Shown piece by piece: positions 19,231-20,497 of a stretch of 20,497 bases of DNA. Position 1 is the stretch's first letter. Every line of letters begins with the position of its first letter. The translations under genes and the position numbers were made by a program. The DNA comes from Smittium culicis. Its lineage: Eukaryota; Kickxellomycota; Harpellomycetes; Harpellales; Legeriomycetaceae. The notes under the pieces are model-generated. The model searched no databases. It saw only the letters and a program-made list of their open reading frames with translations, and had not been told where the DNA came from. The stretch is from positions 1 to 20,497 of the forward strand of contig LSSN01001551.1 in the NCBI GenBank assembly GCA_001970855.1, read 5' to 3'.

Positions 19231-20225
19231 CCTGGTGGATCAGAGGCGTGTCATCAAAGAGCAAGGTTTGTCAGATCTTGCCAATGCCGTTATCTTTTCA
19301 AAAAAACGATGTATCAAGCGTAAATCAGGTACTATCATGTCTAACGACGCTTTCTAGATTGGAGAATAATCAACACCATAACTTCCGGGATATTAAAACT
19401 GCAAGCAGTCAACTGCCTGGGTGAAATATACCGAGTAAGTAATTCAAAGTAACCACAGTTCGGGACTATATAACAGTGCTTTTGATGTTTGTTATTAACC
19501 CTGACGCACTAGAAAGCACTCAACTGCTTAATTAATTTTATTTTTCAGCTCTAGACGGCGCCTCAAATACATCTTTTATAAGACCTTCAATCGACATAAC
19601 ACCTGATATAATAATGTTTTGCGACTGTGGAAATACAGTGGAGCTCTTCGATAAGAACTTAAAAGCAAAGCTATGCTGACTAATAGCTGTTACATGATTC
19701 ATATGAGAAACAGGCGTACACCGCATAGATGAATCAAAAACAGTGACTGCTCAAGGAATATTAAATCTAGCAATTGTAGCCTCAAAGAAGAAGCGCAAGG
19801 GACGTCCAATAATTCGTCCTAGCCAAATCAGTAGACATACTGACCAAATTTTTTGCCCAATTTACACTTACGAGTTGTATAAATAAAGGATAGCTCAAAC
19901 TCCACGCCAGAGCCCACATATCAACAACAATTCTATTATAGATAATAAATTATTAAGATAAGTATAGAGCCATCCGAAGCCCCTCACAGTAGAAAGCATA
20001 ACCCGTTATACACCCTCGCTTTTAGTATTCATAAGATGCTGATCAAACGACCTAGTACCTAAGGAACGTGCGATTGACGCAACTCTTGCATCATCTGCAG
20101 GAGCTTCAGCTGAATATATTGCCACGTACGCATTATGATCAAATTATTCTATGTTTCACTCATATTATAGACTCACTAGAAGCTTCAATAGCAATCTAAC
20201 TGAGTCTATGTTTCATCTGTAGTAA
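19231..20225 (+). pseudogene. Tyrosine recombinase of the DIRS relic, broken
   Basis: A single frame, interrupted only by point stops, runs to TAG 20220-20222 and TAA 20223-20225. The N-terminal (core-binding) part includes FKVTTVRDYIT and NPDALESTQLL before 19530. The catalytic part follows: SFIRPSIDITP, KLC and LIAVT, and then HRIDESKTV at 19719-19745, preceded by a TGA at 19704 where the family carries its first catalytic Arg. KKKRKGRPI near 19788-19814 is the conserved basic strand. ERAIDATLASSAGASAEYIA (20064-20123) and SNYSMFHSYYRL (20139-20174) form the C-terminal catalytic helices, and one of the paired Tyr at 20163-20168 is the likely nucleophile. The Trp normally before SNYS is a TGA. 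This enzyme would integrate a circular intermediate; this copy is inactive. Confidence 0.8.
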
Positions 20226-20226
20226 C

Positions 20227-20322
20227 TTAATATGTCTCCTCTCTGAAATATATTGTTATTATTGTTCGAGCTCTTTAGAGCGAAGGTCAATATATAATAT
20301 ATGAGGAGAGGAGACATATTAA
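20227..20322. repeat. TTAA-bordered inverted repeat with inner hairpin
   Basis: TTAATATGTCTCCTCTC (20227-20243) is the exact inverted complement of 20306-20322. Inside it, GCTCT/AGAGC (20270-20281, two-base loop), extended by TTCG/CGAA across a bulge, makes a second stem. It starts five bases after the first stop of the recombinase relic. It may be a DIRS terminal structure, or an independent 96-bp miniature element using TTAA as target. Its end sequence is unrelated to the CCCTTT family. Confidence 0.6.
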
Positions 20323-20497
20323 TTACCGCCCGCCCTCTACCATTTATATTTGCTGAAAGATAATAAGGATATCACATAGGTGAACTTTACAATTTGTTTA
20401 TAAAAGAATTTTTTAGTCCATTTTACTGAACTTGTTTTTTATTTGCTTGTAATTTTTTGTTTAGCATTATCCAATAAGATGGTAAAACTTAATATTT
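20323..20497. other. Window end, no feature seen
   Basis: A short pyrimidine-rich stretch (ACCGCCCGCCCTCTACC, 20325-20341) is followed by ordinary AT-rich sequence. No gene is visible. Confidence 0.5.

Larger units (their letters stand above)
16384..20322 (+). mobile_element. Degenerate DIRS-type (tyrosine recombinase) retrotransposon
   Basis: A colinear relic on the plus strand: gag-like region, reverse transcriptase, RNase H, a methyltransferase-like segment, then a tyrosine recombinase in place of a DDE integrase. That order, together with RT and RNase H motifs of DIRS style (LPFG, YLND for YLDD, VTYVPPVLNPVDAPS), places it among DIRS elements and not among Ty3/gypsy elements. It is noticeably richer in G and C than its surroundings. 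Stops occur in every domain, and the main frame changes between about 17179-17259, 17340-17560, 17700-17780 and 18546-18640. No long terminal repeats are evident. A TTAA-bordered inverted repeat follows the last domain and may or may not belong to the element. The left boundary is unknown. Confidence 0.85.

Noticed and set aside
19435..19548. Apparent spliceosomal intron in the recombinase (GTAAGT donor, TTTTTCAG acceptor)
   Set aside because: The sequence between these sites reads in frame as recombinase (VTTVRDYIT, NPDALESTQLL, then ALDGASN across the supposed acceptor), so it is coding relic and not intron.
15735..20497. Long terminal repeats of a Ty3/gypsy-type element
   Set aside because: The only repeat between the two sides lies within recombinase coding sequence, there is no extended LTR alignment, and the element encodes a tyrosine recombinase and not a DDE integrase.
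1..20497. CRISPR array or bacterial-type defence system
   Set aside because: No regularly spaced repeats were seen, and the window is eukaryotic in character.

Overview
The window looks like a piece of a nuclear genome from an AT-rich, early-diverging fungus. The one intact gene encodes a Zn2Cys6 (binuclear zinc cluster) transcription factor with a fungal-type middle homology region, a family essentially confined to fungi and close relatives. Everything else is gene-poor, very AT-rich DNA carrying decayed transposable elements. My impression, from memory of similar sequences and not from a search, is a gut-fungus-like lineage (Kickxellomycotina/Harpellales type). Treat that as tentative.

Layout. 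1-5230: AT-rich non-coding DNA with one worn miniature element (1597-1787). 5231-5885: copy A of a dispersed repeat of about 650 bp. 5886-9310: AT-rich DNA with a 243-bp miniature element with near-perfect inverted ends (8218-8460). 9311-9466: another miniature element. 9467-10214: upstream region of the transcription factor gene, with two identical dyad sites. 10215-12311: the transcription factor, a single uninterrupted reading frame. 12941-13955: copy B of the dispersed repeat, split by a palindromic pair of TTAA-flanked miniature elements (12996-13384). 15244-15441: a further copy of that miniature element. 16384-20225: a heavily mutated but colinear DIRS-type retrotransposon (gag-like, reverse transcriptase, RNase H, a methyltransferase-like segment, tyrosine recombinase), followed by a TTAA-flanked inverted repeat (20227-20322).

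The only functional protein gene I can support is the transcription factor. The DIRS relic has stops in every domain, frame changes, and lost catalytic residues, so it is dead. Several of its stops fit C-to-T or G-to-A change of Gln, Arg and Trp codons, suggesting methylation/deamination or a RIP-like process. Five or so copies of a ~190-bp element with TTAA flanks and CCCTTT... ends fit non-autonomous piggyBac-type elements. A tail-to-tail pair of them sits inside repeat copy B, while copy A preserves what appears to be the empty site. I found no convincing new multi-gene system. The most unusual items are the TTAA element family, its palindromic dimer, and the twin dyads in front of the regulator gene.
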